From NCBI GenBank assembly GCA_017618215.1, contig JAFZUQ010000002.1, positions 56,559 to 120,558 of the forward strand: a stretch of 64,000 bases of DNA, written 5' to 3'. The DNA comes from Elusimicrobiaceae bacterium (GTDB lineage Bacteria; Elusimicrobiota; Elusimicrobia; Elusimicrobiales; Elusimicrobiaceae). The position numbers and the translations under genes are program-made. A model generated the notes under the pieces. The model did no database searches and had not been told where the DNA came from. It saw nothing but the letters and a program-made list of their open reading frames with translations. Positions 51,938 to 61,624 of the stretch are shown here, piece by piece. Each line of letters begins with the position of its first letter. Within the stretch, counting starts at the first letter, position 1.

Positions 51938-53059
51938 TTAATCACTGATATCCACATCAGGGGTAATTTGTATTTTATAATCGGGATAGGCCTGTTTTAC
52001 TTCATCAAGCAGGATTTGCAAAGCCTTTTCTTTATCAATATCGAAACTTAAAACAACATCAAAACGCAATTTCTTTTCTTGTAAATCTGCATAAAAACCG
52101 TGCAATTGCAAGGCCCAATCATGCGCTAAAACTATTTGCTGGATATGGTTGCGTATTTCGGCTGCTAAACCGCCTTTTGTATTATAAGAATAAACGCCGA
52201 CACCTGTTAAAATAACACCGGTTTTATGATAAACTTTTTCTTCTATCTTACGGGTTAAGCGGTCCACTTCTTCCACACACATTGCGTCTGGCAATTCTAC
52301 ATGTAAAGAAGCATAATTTTTATTGGGGCCGTAATTGTTTATCATCAAATCATAAACACCGCGGATTTCAGGTTCTTCTTGTAAAATTTGTTTTATTTTC
52401 TGGCTCATTTTAGAATCGGCTCTTTGGCCTAAAATATCGTGCAAAGTTTCCCCCATCATTTTGACACCGGCTTTAATAATTACAAAGGAAATTATAACAC
52501 CCATATATGCTTCAAGCGAAATATTAGAAAGCAAATAGAAAATTGCACAAGCCAAAACTGAAGCGGATAAAATTGCATCAAAAAATGCATCTTTGCCGGA
52601 TGCTGTTAATGCACCGGAATTTACTTTTTTCCCTTGTTTCGTGACATAGCGGCTTAAAATAATTTTCACCAAAACCGCTACCGCTATAATCGAAAGTGTA
52701 ACGGTAGTATAAGCAGGTTCCTGCGGATGAATTATTTTTTTAACAGATTCAATAAGCGCCACCAAACCGGCATAAAAAATAATACCGGCAACAATCATAG
52801 AACTTATATATTCTATTCTGCCGTGCCCGAGGGGATGCTTTTTATCCGGCGCTTTATTTGCAAGTTTCGCGCCGATAATTGTAACAAGGGAAGATAAGAC
52901 ATCAGACAAATTATTTACCGCATCCAAAACTATAGCAATAGAATTTGCAAGCAACCCCACACTAGCCTTAAAACCGGCCAACAAAATGTTTGCAATTATA
53001 CCCACAATACTGGTTTTAATAATCGTCTTTTCTCTGATTATTACGTGATCTTTATTCAT
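51938..53059 (-). CDS. Cation diffusion facilitator (Zn/Fe/Mn efflux)
   Basis: About 373 aa. Six spans with the CDF metal site: ANSIAIVLDAVNNLSDVLSS (D-x3-D) and KKHPLGHGRIEYISS (the HPxGHGRxE signature), then a cytosolic beta-alpha-beta domain (RGVYDLMINNYGPN, YASLHVELP). An extra C-terminal stretch of about 75 residues forms a second such domain. I start at MNKDHVIIRE (53059), because the longer frame overlaps the divergent gene at 53129 and lacks a ribosome site. Confidence 0.9.
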   Translation of the reverse strand: MNKDHVIIREKTIIKTSIVGIIANILLAGFKASVGLLANSIAIVLDAVNNLSDVLSSLVTIIGAKLANKAPDKKHPLGHGRIEYISSMIVAGIIFYAGLVALIESVKKIIHPQEPAYTTVTLSIIAVAVLVKIILSRYVTKQGKKVNSGALTASGKDAFFDAILSASVLACAIFYLLSNISLEAYMGVIISFVIIKAGVKMMGETLHDILGQRADSKMSQKIKQILQEEPEIRGVYDLMINNYGPNKNYASLHVELPDAMCVEEVDRLTRKIEEKVYHKTGVILTGVGVYSYNTKGGLAAEIRNHIQQIVLAHDWALQLHGFYADLQEKKLRFDVVLSFDIDKEKALQILLDEVKQAYPDYKIQITPDVDISD

Positions 53060-53128
53060 ACAATTATATTTTACTAAATTAAACTTGGCTTTAATTAGTA
53101 AATTTGCTATAAAAATAAGGGGGTTATT

Positions 53129-53629
53129 ATGAAAATAATAAAAGTGCATGATAAAATGCAAAAGGGGTATTCATATATTTTAATCGAAAAAGAAGGGCAA
53201 AACTTTGCGCCTGATTTTAAGCCGGAACTTACACCAAAAGAGATGTTAGAACTTGGGGTTTTTGAAGGGCATTATTTAACAGACTGCCAAGACGAATTCC
53301 CAAAAAATTGGTTTACAAACGCAAAAATTGACCCCAAAAGACCAAATATTGAATTAAATTGTTTTAAGATAAAATCGCGCCAAAGTTTGCAGGAATGGCA
53401 AAGGAAAGGGTGGATAATCGGACCGGATGTGAGAGGCTGGTTTCAATGGTACTGCCGCTATTTTTTAGGAAGACGCTTACCTGAAATTGACCGCTTGCAA
53501 ATCGCGCGCTGGCACGCTTTTAAAAGGCATAAAGCACAAATTTTAAAGAATTGCCCGCCCAAAAAACTAGAGTGCCGGCCTAGGCAAAGGCAAGCACTCT
53601 TACAATGGGCATATAATCCGTTTATTTAA
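53129..53629 (+). CDS. Conserved-looking Trp/Arg-rich protein of unknown function
   Basis: A 166-aa soluble basic protein. The middle (GPDVRGWFQWYCRYFLGRRLPEIDRLQIARWHAFKRH) is rich in Trp, Arg and His and looks like a conserved nucleic-acid-binding patch; the CPPKKLECRPRQRQALLQWAY end also looks structured. I cannot name the family. GGGGG/TATT and ATG at 53129 fit as a start. It overlaps the 3' end of the exported gene at 53622 by 8 bp (convergent). Confidence 0.65.
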   Translation: MKIIKVHDKMQKGYSYILIEKEGQNFAPDFKPELTPKEMLELGVFEGHYLTDCQDEFPKNWFTNAKIDPKRPNIELNCFKIKSRQSLQEWQRKGWIIGPDVRGWFQWYCRYFLGRRLPEIDRLQIARWHAFKRHKAQILKNCPPKKLECRPRQRQALLQWAYNPFI

Positions 53630-54170
53630 ATATTCTGTGGGTTATTAATGGGTGTGAAGGGGTTTCTGTATAAGTATATGTAACTATTATGCTACTGGAA
53701 TTATAAAGGAAACGTACTTCTATACTTGTTTCATTAACATTTTTACAAAGTGCTGTAACCCATAAAATTTTATCAAAATCGAAATTGTCTTTGATATAAT
53801 CAGATATTTTTAAAGGAATTTGCCATTTGACAATATTTTCATATCTTTGCTTCTGAATTTTTTGTTCCTTTATAAATTTTTTATTGGGGAATCTATTGCG
53901 CATATTGCAATTGTTCTCAATAATTTTCCTAGTGGTCCTTATTTGATTATTAATAGCCAAAGTGATTTTATCATCAGGTCTGTATTTTGTTAAGGTATCT
54001 TTTTCTTGAGAAATATCCTTTTGAACAATATTGTTTAGCTCTTCTCTAATTGTCGCGCTGATTTCTGTTTTAACAGCCTCATCTATTTCAAGATTTTCTT
54101 TGTTAAAATTAAGGGCTATTGCCGGTAAAGCTATTATAACAGTAACTAAAATAATTAATAATTTTTTCAT
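53622..54170 (-). CDS. Exported protein of unknown function
   Basis: A 182-aa protein with a signal peptide (LLIILVTVIIALPAIA). The mature part starts as an amphipathic charged helix (NKENLEIDEAVKTEISATIREELNNIV) and ends in a beta-rich region (EVRFLYNSSSIIVTYTYTE). Two Cys only. No family recognised. GGAGAT lies before the ATG, and a perfect 9-bp inverted repeat (54186-54205) sits 15 bp upstream, so it is probably regulated. Confidence 0.65.
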   Translation of the reverse strand: MKKLLIILVTVIIALPAIALNFNKENLEIDEAVKTEISATIREELNNIVQKDISQEKDTLTKYRPDDKITLAINNQIRTTRKIIENNCNMRNRFPNKKFIKEQKIQKQRYENIVKWQIPLKISDYIKDNFDFDKILWVTALCKNVNETSIEVRFLYNSSSIIVTYTYTETPSHPLITHRIFK

Positions 54171-54185
54171 AATATCTCCTAATAT

Positions 54186-54205
54186 TTGTTAGTCTTGACT
54201 AACAA
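54186..54205. promoter_or_regulatory. Perfect inverted repeat TTGTTAGTC-TT-GACTAACAA
   Basis: 9-bp arms with a 2-bp centre, 15 bp upstream of the gene at 53622-54170 and 140 bp upstream of the polysaccharide operon. It contains TTGACT, a possible -35 on the + strand. Looks like a dimeric-repressor operator. Confidence 0.6.
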
Positions 54206-54345
54206 TATTATATCAAATATTTTACTCGCTTGCAAAGGATATTAGTCCTACTTTTATATAACTCTTTTGGAATACAACGCTAAATTTGCAAGAAGTATGT
54301 AAATTTGTTACCATTTAGGTATATTCCCTGCGACAAAGAGGTCTT

Positions 54346-55299
54346 ATGAATAGAATAAATATTTGTTTTGCAACTGATAATAATTATGCCAAATATATGG
54401 GCCTTGCGTTAATGTCAGTGCTTAAAAGTGCAAATAAAGAAGATAACTTACACTTTTTTATTTTGGATAATAATATAAAGCAAGAAGAAAAAGATAAAAT
54501 TGCAACCTTGCAAAAAATTAAACCTTTTGAAATTACTTATATTCCTATAAATGAAGGGATGTTTAAAGGCTGTCACTTTAGGGAAGGAAAGATAACCGTT
54601 ACCACTTATGCCCGTTTTTTAGCCCCTAAATTAATTAATGAAGATAAATTGCTGTATTTAGACTGTGATATATTTGTCCGCAAATCTCTTGCACCGTTTT
54701 TTAATATAGATGTTTCTAATTATTATATGGCTGGTGTTTGTGATATTGGCATGAACCGTAATTACATAGCAAATAAATTTAATGGGGCTATTATTCCAGA
54801 AAATTATATAAACGCCGGCGTTTTACTGATAAACAACAAGAAATTTAAAGAAGAAAATATCGCCGATACTTTGCTTAAATATGCTGCTGAAAACAGTTTA
54901 ACTTTAAAATATGCGGATCAAGATTGTTTAAATTATGTTTTGCGAGAAGGAATAAAACTAATCGACCCTACTTGGAACGCTATGGATAGTTACTTCGACC
55001 CTTATGTTATATTAAAACAAAAAAATAAATTTGACCTATTATCAATTGATCCTGCTGTCAGACATTTTAAACCTTGGAAAGTAAATAATGCTCGTGAATT
55101 TCGAGAAGAATATATTGGAATGATGAAAGAGTCCCCTTGGAAGGAATTTACCCCGAAAGATGATTTATCTTTAAAAAACTTTCTAAAGATTTTATACAGA
55201 TATTGGTTAAGATATCCGGCATTTTTCCTTACTCCAAAATTTTACATCCGTGTAAAATATTTAGGATTTAAAAATACCATTTTAAGAGTTATTGATTAA
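54346..55299 (+). CDS. Glycosyltransferase family 8
   Basis: A 317-aa GT-A enzyme of the LgtC/GT8 type. ICFATDNNYAKYMGLALMSVL starts the nucleotide-binding fold, LLYLDCDIFVRKSL has the metal-binding D-x-D, and YINAGVLLINNKKF and ADQDCLNYVL are family stretches. It transfers galactose or glucose from a UDP-sugar with retention. First gene of the polysaccharide operon; its TAA overlaps the next ATG by one base. Confidence 0.9.
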   Translation: MNRINICFATDNNYAKYMGLALMSVLKSANKEDNLHFFILDNNIKQEEKDKIATLQKIKPFEITYIPINEGMFKGCHFREGKITVTTYARFLAPKLINEDKLLYLDCDIFVRKSLAPFFNIDVSNYYMAGVCDIGMNRNYIANKFNGAIIPENYINAGVLLINNKKFKEENIADTLLKYAAENSLTLKYADQDCLNYVLREGIKLIDPTWNAMDSYFDPYVILKQKNKFDLLSIDPAVRHFKPWKVNNAREFREEYIGMMKESPWKEFTPKDDLSLKNFLKILYRYWLRYPAFFLTPKFYIRVKYLGFKNTILRVID

Positions 55300-56114
55300 T
55301 GAAAATATTTGTTTGTTATCATAAAAAATATCCTTTATGTAAATCTGATGTATTAACTCCAATCCACGTCGGCAAAGTTAAAGCAAAAACCGACTTGGGA
55401 ATTATCGGAGATAATACCGGAGATAATATATCCATTAAAAACCCTTATTTCTGTGAACTGACTGTCACTTATTGGATTTGGAAAAATGTAAGAGAAGATG
55501 TGGTGGGTTTATGTCATTACAGAAGATATTTTAATCTAAAAAATGAGCATACAAAAACAAACAAAATAACTGCAGATTTTGCGAAACGGCTAGGAAATGA
55601 CACAAATACTTTATCTTCCATTCTTTCAAAATACGATATTGTACTACCCAAAAAAGAAAAACGTAATAAGTATGATTCTTTATATGCTTATTACACAAAA
55701 AAACACGAAAAAAAAGATTTAGAAGACATATTGAATATCATAAAAGAGAAATATCCGAATCAATACAAAACAGCTAAAGAAATCTTACATAATTCTATTG
55801 AGGGTTATTATTACAATATGATCATTGCCAAAAAGGATGTTTTTGATAACTATGCAAAATGGCTTTTTGATATTTTGTTTGAATTGGAAAAACAAATTCA
55901 AAAAGATATAGAAAAACGTGAATTATACCAACAGCGTGTTTATGGCTTTTTAGCAGAAAGGATGATGACTATATGGGTTGCATTACACCCGGAATTAAAA
56001 ATTAAAGAAGTACCGGTTGTTTTTATTGAAGAGAATAAAAGAAAATGGTACAAGTATTTATTCGTATGTCTAACAAAAAAAATTTTCAGCATTTTTAGGA
56101 GAAAACATGGCTAA
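55299..56114 (+). CDS. DUF4422 glycosyltransferase-like protein
   Basis: A 271-aa protein. MKIFVCYHKKYPLCKSDVLTPIHVG, LTVTYWIWKN and VGLCHYRRYFN are the DUF4422 signature; such proteins sit in capsule and LPS clusters and are thought to be glycosyltransferases. The C-terminus is basic and amphipathic, perhaps membrane-associated. It overlaps glf by 8 bp, so expression is coupled. The sugar is unknown. Confidence 0.87.
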   Translation: MKIFVCYHKKYPLCKSDVLTPIHVGKVKAKTDLGIIGDNTGDNISIKNPYFCELTVTYWIWKNVREDVVGLCHYRRYFNLKNEHTKTNKITADFAKRLGNDTNTLSSILSKYDIVLPKKEKRNKYDSLYAYYTKKHEKKDLEDILNIIKEKYPNQYKTAKEILHNSIEGYYYNMIIAKKDVFDNYAKWLFDILFELEKQIQKDIEKRELYQQRVYGFLAERMMTIWVALHPELKIKEVPVVFIEENKRKWYKYLFVCLTKKIFSIFRRKHG

Positions 56115-57219
56115 AAATTTAATTGTAGGTGCAGGGTTTTCCGGCGCTGTCTTAGCCAATAAAATTGTCACCGAATTAAATGAAGAAGTACTAATAATAG
56201 ACGTAAAACCCCATGTCGGCGGAAATTGTTATGATTATTGGGATAAAAACGGGATTTGCGTACATAAATACGGCACACATATATTTCACACCAATTTAAA
56301 AAATGTTTGGGATTATGTTTCACAGTTTACAAAATGGTACCCTTACAGACACCATGTGAAAGGATATATTGACGGACAGGAAGTGCCTATTCCTTTTAAT
56401 ATAAATTCTATTCATAAAATTTTCCCAAAATCTATTGCCGACAAATTGGAGCAAAAACTTATTGAAAAATTCGGGTTTAATGTAAAAGTACCTATTTTGA
56501 AGTTACGCGGCAGCGGTGATAAAGATTTAGAATTTTTAGCAGATTATGTCTATGACAAAGTGTTTCTACACTACACTTTAAAACAATGGGGTATGAAGCC
56601 GGAAGATTTGGACCCTGCAGTAACCGGGCGCGTACCTGTTTATATTAGCAAAGACGATCGCTATTTTCAAGATACTTACCAAGGTATACCTATGGAAGGA
56701 TATACAAAACTTATTGAAAAAATGCTTGCACATCCTAAAATTCAAGTCAAACTAAATACGAATTTCCAAGAAATAAAAGACAAAGTTAAATATGACCGTA
56801 TTTTTTATACAGGCCCTATTGATGAGTTTTTTAATTATGAGTTAGGAGAATTACCCTATCGTAGTCTAGAATTTGATTTTGTCGAATTTAACAAACCTTA
56901 TTTTCAATCTAATTCAGTTATAAATTATCCAAATAACTATACTTTTACACGTATTGGGGAATACAAATATTTCTTGGATAATCAGTCAGACAAAACAGTT
57001 GTATCTTTTGAATATCCTCAAGCATTTAAGCGCGGAAAAAATGACCGATATTACCCTATTGTAAAACAAGAAAATTTAGCACTATATAACCGCTATTTAG
57101 AGAAAGCTAAACAAACACCAAATGTGTATTTTTTAGGACGTTTAGGCGATTATAAATACTATGACATGGACAAAGCAGTAGCCCGGGCCTTAGAATTATT
57201 TGAGAGTATAAAGAAATGA
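56107..57219 (+). CDS. glf: UDP-galactopyranose mutase
   Basis: A 370-aa FAD enzyme that converts UDP-galactopyranose to UDP-galactofuranose. IVGAGFSGAVLANKI binds FAD; HVGGNCYDYWD, HKYGTHIFHT and the late YPIVKQENLALYNRYL and LGRLGDYKYYDMDKAV are all standard. The presence of glf shows that the polysaccharide contains galactofuranose (family knowledge). GalE in the same operon makes its substrate. Overlap with the next gene is 4 bp. Confidence 0.96.
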   Translation: MAKNLIVGAGFSGAVLANKIVTELNEEVLIIDVKPHVGGNCYDYWDKNGICVHKYGTHIFHTNLKNVWDYVSQFTKWYPYRHHVKGYIDGQEVPIPFNINSIHKIFPKSIADKLEQKLIEKFGFNVKVPILKLRGSGDKDLEFLADYVYDKVFLHYTLKQWGMKPEDLDPAVTGRVPVYISKDDRYFQDTYQGIPMEGYTKLIEKMLAHPKIQVKLNTNFQEIKDKVKYDRIFYTGPIDEFFNYELGELPYRSLEFDFVEFNKPYFQSNSVINYPNNYTFTRIGEYKYFLDNQSDKTVVSFEYPQAFKRGKNDRYYPIVKQENLALYNRYLEKAKQTPNVYFLGRLGDYKYYDMDKAVARALELFESIKK

Positions 57220-58337
57220 ATAAACCTAAGGTATCAATAATTGTCCCCATCTATGGAGTGGAAAAATATCTGCATCAATGTGTAGACAGTATTTTGGCAC
57301 AAACATTAAAAGAAATTGAAATTATTTTAGTAGATGACGGATCAAAAGACAAATGCCCTCAAATTGTGGATGAATATTCCAAAAAAGATCCACGTGTTAT
57401 AGCCGTACATCAACCAAACGGCGGTTATGGTCGTGCTGTTAACCATGGGATAGAACTGGCTAAAGGTGAATATATCGGTATTGTTGAATCGGATGATTGG
57501 ATTGAACCCAATATGTATGAAGAACTATATAACAAAGCAATTCAAACCGGTGTAGATATTGTAAAAAGTAATTTTTTTAATACTTTTTCATCAGGAGAAT
57601 TCAAAAATACTTGGGCAAAAGATTTTAATATCTCTACTTTCCCTTTTAATTTCAAAGATAACCCTATTTTCCTATATTTCCATCCAAGTATTTGGAGTTG
57701 TTTATATAAACGAAACTTAATTATAAAAAATAATATTCGTATGCAAGAGATCCCCGGTGCAGGATGGACAGATAATTTGTTCCAGGTAAAAACACTTTTC
57801 TACTCCCAAAAAATTGTTTATATTGATGATGCTTTTTACCATTATCGACGTAAACATGTAGATGATGCAAAAGATTTGAAAGATTGGCATATTCCGTTTA
57901 ACAGAACAAAAGAAATTCATGAGTGGATGAGACAACAAAAAATTACCGATATAAATATATGGGGGTGCTTATATAAACGAGAGTTAGGATATATGTATAT
58001 GGCCCTTAGAATGATTCCATTTAAACAAATAAGGGACGCTATTCCCTACATTATTTTCTGCGTAAAAGATATGGAACCTAATATTTTATCCAGTTGTCCT
58101 TATATAAAAAGTAGAGAGAAGAATAAAATAAATTCTCTTATAAAATACCCTTTGCGCTCCGTTTTAATTTATAAAGTTGTGAAAAATATACTAATAAAAA
58201 ATTTTAAAACTGTTTTAAATTTTATGATTTCTATCCACATTTCTTCTGACTGGATTATCCAATTACTGGGAATTCAAATCGCTAAAGGAAAATATACTAC
58301 ATACCCTGCATTGATAAAATTTAAAATAGGAGAATGA
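57216..58337 (+). CDS. Glycosyltransferase family 2, first of three
   Basis: A 373-aa inverting GT-A enzyme. SIIVPIYGVEKYLHQCVDSIL and ILVDDGSKDKCP start the fold, the metal-binding motif is ESDDWIEPN, and WTDNLFQVKTLF is the acceptor-side stretch. The C-terminal 100 residues are basic, probably peripheral on the membrane. It resembles the next gene (58339) along the first 220 residues, so they are probably duplicates with different acceptors. Confidence 0.9.
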   Translation: MNKPKVSIIVPIYGVEKYLHQCVDSILAQTLKEIEIILVDDGSKDKCPQIVDEYSKKDPRVIAVHQPNGGYGRAVNHGIELAKGEYIGIVESDDWIEPNMYEELYNKAIQTGVDIVKSNFFNTFSSGEFKNTWAKDFNISTFPFNFKDNPIFLYFHPSIWSCLYKRNLIIKNNIRMQEIPGAGWTDNLFQVKTLFYSQKIVYIDDAFYHYRRKHVDDAKDLKDWHIPFNRTKEIHEWMRQQKITDINIWGCLYKRELGYMYMALRMIPFKQIRDAIPYIIFCVKDMEPNILSSCPYIKSREKNKINSLIKYPLRSVLIYKVVKNILIKNFKTVLNFMISIHISSDWIIQLLGIQIAKGKYTTYPALIKFKIGE

Positions 58338-58338
58338 A

Positions 58339-59427
58339 ATGCCTCCAAAAATTTCTATTTTAGTTCCAGCATATAATGTAGAGAAATATATTTCAAGATG
58401 TTTGGATTCATTAGTGAATCAAACGTTGAAGGAAATTGAAATCATATGTATTAATGATGGTTCCACAGATTCTACATTAAGTATTATTGAAACATATGCC
58501 CAAAAAGATAAAAGGATAAAAATCATAGACAAACAAAACGAAGGTTACGGAAAATCTATGAACCGGGGCCTTGATATGGCAACCGGTGAATATATCGGAA
58601 TTGTAGAATCAGATGATTTTGCTGAATTAAATATGTTTGAAATATTATACAATACCGCCATAAAAAACAATGTAGAAGTTGTTAAAAGTAATTTTTACGA
58701 ATATACAACAAAAAATGGCGAAAAAAATATCAAAAAGAAAATTTTTCCGCAATCAGATTGCGGACATGTAATAACAAAAAAGCAAATTGGTCTTTTTCTG
58801 GTGCAACCGTCTATTTGGTCGGCAATTTATCAGCGTGATTTTCTAAATGGAAATAATATCAGATTCCTTGAATCCCCCGGTGCCTCTTATCAAGACGCAG
58901 GATTTAATTTTAAAGTATGGTTAATGGTAAAACGCATTTATTTAATGGCTGATGCTTTTTTACATTATAGGTGTGATAATGAGAATTCATCAGTAAAATC
59001 AGCCGGTAAAATATTTTGTGTCTGTGATGAATATGACGAAATAGAAAGATTCTTGCATGAACGTGGCAAATTAAATAAAATAACGGCCAGTCTAGTTGCA
59101 ATAGTCAGAGAACGCGCATACATGTGGAATCTAAATAGATTGAATAATAATGCTCAAAAACAATTTTTAACTAGATTTAAGTCTGATTACACAAAATACA
59201 TTGCTAATGGCGTTTTTGGTAGACGCTTTTGTTCTGACAATAATTGGTGTAATTTGATGATAAAAATACGCCACAAACCTTTAAAATACAAAATATTAAA
59301 GACGTTTTATAAGATTATTCGCCCGATATATAAAACTGATGTAACAAATGGTATAAAGAAATATAAAATATTAAGAATAACAATAAAAAGCAAGCAAATT
59401 CTAGATTTAAATACTTTAAGCAATTAA
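58339..59427 (+). CDS. Glycosyltransferase family 2, second of three
   Basis: A 362-aa GT2. SILVPAYNVEKYISRCLDSLV, ICINDGSTDST and ESDDFAELN match the family; the QPSIWSAIYQRDFL stretch mirrors HPSIWSCLYKRNLI of the first GT2. One base separates it from that gene, and GGAG in the end of the upstream gene serves as ribosome site. Donor and linkage cannot be read. Confidence 0.9.
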   Translation: MPPKISILVPAYNVEKYISRCLDSLVNQTLKEIEIICINDGSTDSTLSIIETYAQKDKRIKIIDKQNEGYGKSMNRGLDMATGEYIGIVESDDFAELNMFEILYNTAIKNNVEVVKSNFYEYTTKNGEKNIKKKIFPQSDCGHVITKKQIGLFLVQPSIWSAIYQRDFLNGNNIRFLESPGASYQDAGFNFKVWLMVKRIYLMADAFLHYRCDNENSSVKSAGKIFCVCDEYDEIERFLHERGKLNKITASLVAIVRERAYMWNLNRLNNNAQKQFLTRFKSDYTKYIANGVFGRRFCSDNNWCNLMIKIRHKPLKYKILKTFYKIIRPIYKTDVTNGIKKYKILRITIKSKQILDLNTLSN

Positions 59428-59437
59428 TAGGTAAAAA

Positions 59438-60499
59438 ATGAAGACACCAAAAATTTCAATTATAGTTCCTGTTTATAACGTTGAACAATACATTAGCGAG
59501 TGTATTGAATCATTAATAAATCAAACATTGAAAGATATTGAAATCATATTTGTTGATGATTGTGGCACAGATAATTCTTTAAATATAGTCAACGATTTCG
59601 CTAAACGTGATAAACGAATAATAATATTAAGGCTTAAAAATAATAGCGGTGTCTCCGCCTGCCGTAATGCTGGTATTAAACATGCACACGCACCGTATAT
59701 TATGTTTTGTGATAGTGACGATTTCTATTCCCCAACAATGTGTGAAGAGATGTTAAATGCAATTGAAAATTCCGGCGCTGATATTGCTATGTGCGGCACT
59801 AATATAATTTATGAAACCGACGAGAAATTGAAGCTAGGTGATGATGAATATTACCGCGTTAAATATGAAGGCACACACGAAGTTACAAATGATATTGTGA
59901 ATAATTCTGATGTTTCTGCGTGGAACAAAATATGCAAGAAAGAATTTTTTGATAAATATAATATTCAATATCCGTTTGGTTTAAGGTATGAAGATGCTTA
60001 TTTTTTTAGGATATATATGTTATGGGCAAAAAAAATTACTTTTATAAATAAAAAATTACATAACTATCGCAGGCGAACCGGATCTATTATGAATCAAACA
60101 TTTAAAAGATGTGATATGTCCGCAGCTGATCATTTGAAAATAGCTTTTGAAATATTTAACTATATGAATAAATACAATAAGTATGAAGAAAATTATGATT
60201 ATTTTTGGAAATCGATATTCATACCATACTTTAATTTTGCGAGATGGAATATCGGCAAAACATATCGACAACAGACGTATAACATAGCCAGCGAGTTTGC
60301 AAAAAAACACTATATTCCCGGTAGATTAGATTTCTATACAGAACGTGCACTAGCTATGATTAAAAACAAAACATTGGAAAAAACCAAAAAATATTTATTT
60401 GGTTTATTTAAGATAAAAGAAAGCATCGATAAAAAGACTTATCATTTGTTAGGTTTGCGAATTTATAAAATAAAAATTAAAAAAAATAGTGATATATGA
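59438..60499 (+). CDS. Glycosyltransferase family 2, third of three
   Basis: A 353-aa GT2. SIIVPVYNVEQYISECIESLI, IFVDDCGTDNSL (Cys in place of the usual Gly after DD) and FCDSDDFYSPT give the fold and metal site. It is more distant from the other two; the VSAWNKICKKEFF stretch is the acceptor-side region. The tail is Lys-rich. It ends 31 bp before galE. Confidence 0.9.
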   Translation: MKTPKISIIVPVYNVEQYISECIESLINQTLKDIEIIFVDDCGTDNSLNIVNDFAKRDKRIIILRLKNNSGVSACRNAGIKHAHAPYIMFCDSDDFYSPTMCEEMLNAIENSGADIAMCGTNIIYETDEKLKLGDDEYYRVKYEGTHEVTNDIVNNSDVSAWNKICKKEFFDKYNIQYPFGLRYEDAYFFRIYMLWAKKITFINKKLHNYRRRTGSIMNQTFKRCDMSAADHLKIAFEIFNYMNKYNKYEENYDYFWKSIFIPYFNFARWNIGKTYRQQTYNIASEFAKKHYIPGRLDFYTERALAMIKNKTLEKTKKYLFGLFKIKESIDKKTYHLLGLRIYKIKIKKNSDI

Positions 60500-60530
60500 T
60501 AAAATTTAGTAAGGGAATCAGGAGATAAAT

Positions 60531-61538
60531 ATGAAAATACTAGTAACGGGCGGAACAGGGTTTATAGGTTCGCATACAGTCGTGGAATTATTAAATCAAA
60601 ATCACGATGTCGTCATTATTGATAATTTATGTAATTCGTCGGAATCTGTCATAAAAAATATTGAAAAAATAACAAATAAAAAAGTTCCTTTTTTTAATAT
60701 AGATGTGCGCGATAAAAAAGCCTTGGAAGAATTGTGCTCTAAAAACCATTTTGACTCATGTATACATTTCGCTGGGCTTAAAGCCGTCGGGGAATCTTGC
60801 CAAAAACCTTTGGAATATTACGATAATAACATAAACGGAACTTTGGTTTTGCTTGAAGTTTTAAACAAACATAATTGCCATAATTTTATTTTTTCATCAT
60901 CGGCAACTGTTTACGGTAACCCAAAATCTAACCCGATTGACGAAACTTTCCCGAAAGGGACTTGTACTAATCCTTATGGTTGGACAAAAAGCATGATTGA
61001 GCAAATTTTAATTGACTTACAAAAAGCGCAACCTGATTGGAATATTGCTTTACTTAGATATTTCAACCCTATCGGTGCACATAAATCAGGCTTAATCGGG
61101 GAAAACCCAAACGGTATACCCAATAATTTAATGCCTTATATAACCCAAGTCGCAGTTGGAAAAAGAAAAGAGTTAAGTGTTTTCGGTAATGACTATAATA
61201 CACCGGACGGCACCGGCGTGCGTGATTATATACATGTTGTTGATCTTGCTAAAGGCCATGTAAAAGCTTTAAAAGTTATCGAAGAAAAACAGGGTTTAAA
61301 AATATATAATCTTGGCACGGGGCAAGGATATTCCGTAATGCAAGTATTAAAAACTTTTGAAAAAGTAAATAATGTAAAAATACCTTATCAAATTAAAGCG
61401 CGCCGCCCCGGCGATATTGCCGCATGCTATGCAAATGCCAAAAAAGCCTTTGATGAACTTGGCTGGAAAGCGGAAAACACTTTAGATGACATGTGCAGGG
61501 ATAGCTATAACTGGGAAATATATAAAAAGAATATTTAA
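60531..61538 (+). CDS. galE: UDP-glucose 4-epimerase
   Basis: A 335-aa extended SDR. GGTGFIGSHT binds NAD; HFAGLKAVGESCQKPLEYY, SSSATVYGNP and NPYGWTKSMIEQIL (Tyr-x3-Lys) are the catalytic stretches, and DGTGVRDYIHVVDLA is a GalE signature. It makes UDP-galactose, the substrate of Glf two kilobases upstream. AGGAG precedes the ATG. Also needed for galactose use, but its place marks it for polysaccharide synthesis. Confidence 0.96.
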   Translation: MKILVTGGTGFIGSHTVVELLNQNHDVVIIDNLCNSSESVIKNIEKITNKKVPFFNIDVRDKKALEELCSKNHFDSCIHFAGLKAVGESCQKPLEYYDNNINGTLVLLEVLNKHNCHNFIFSSSATVYGNPKSNPIDETFPKGTCTNPYGWTKSMIEQILIDLQKAQPDWNIALLRYFNPIGAHKSGLIGENPNGIPNNLMPYITQVAVGKRKELSVFGNDYNTPDGTGVRDYIHVVDLAKGHVKALKVIEEKQGLKIYNLGTGQGYSVMQVLKTFEKVNNVKIPYQIKARRPGDIAACYANAKKAFDELGWKAENTLDDMCRDSYNWEIYKKNI

Positions 61539-61624
61539 AAATTTTTCTAACTAAGAAAATTCAAAAAAAGATGATAAAATATTTGCCGTTTTATATATCC
61601 CGGTTTTAAAAAGGATGTGTGAAT

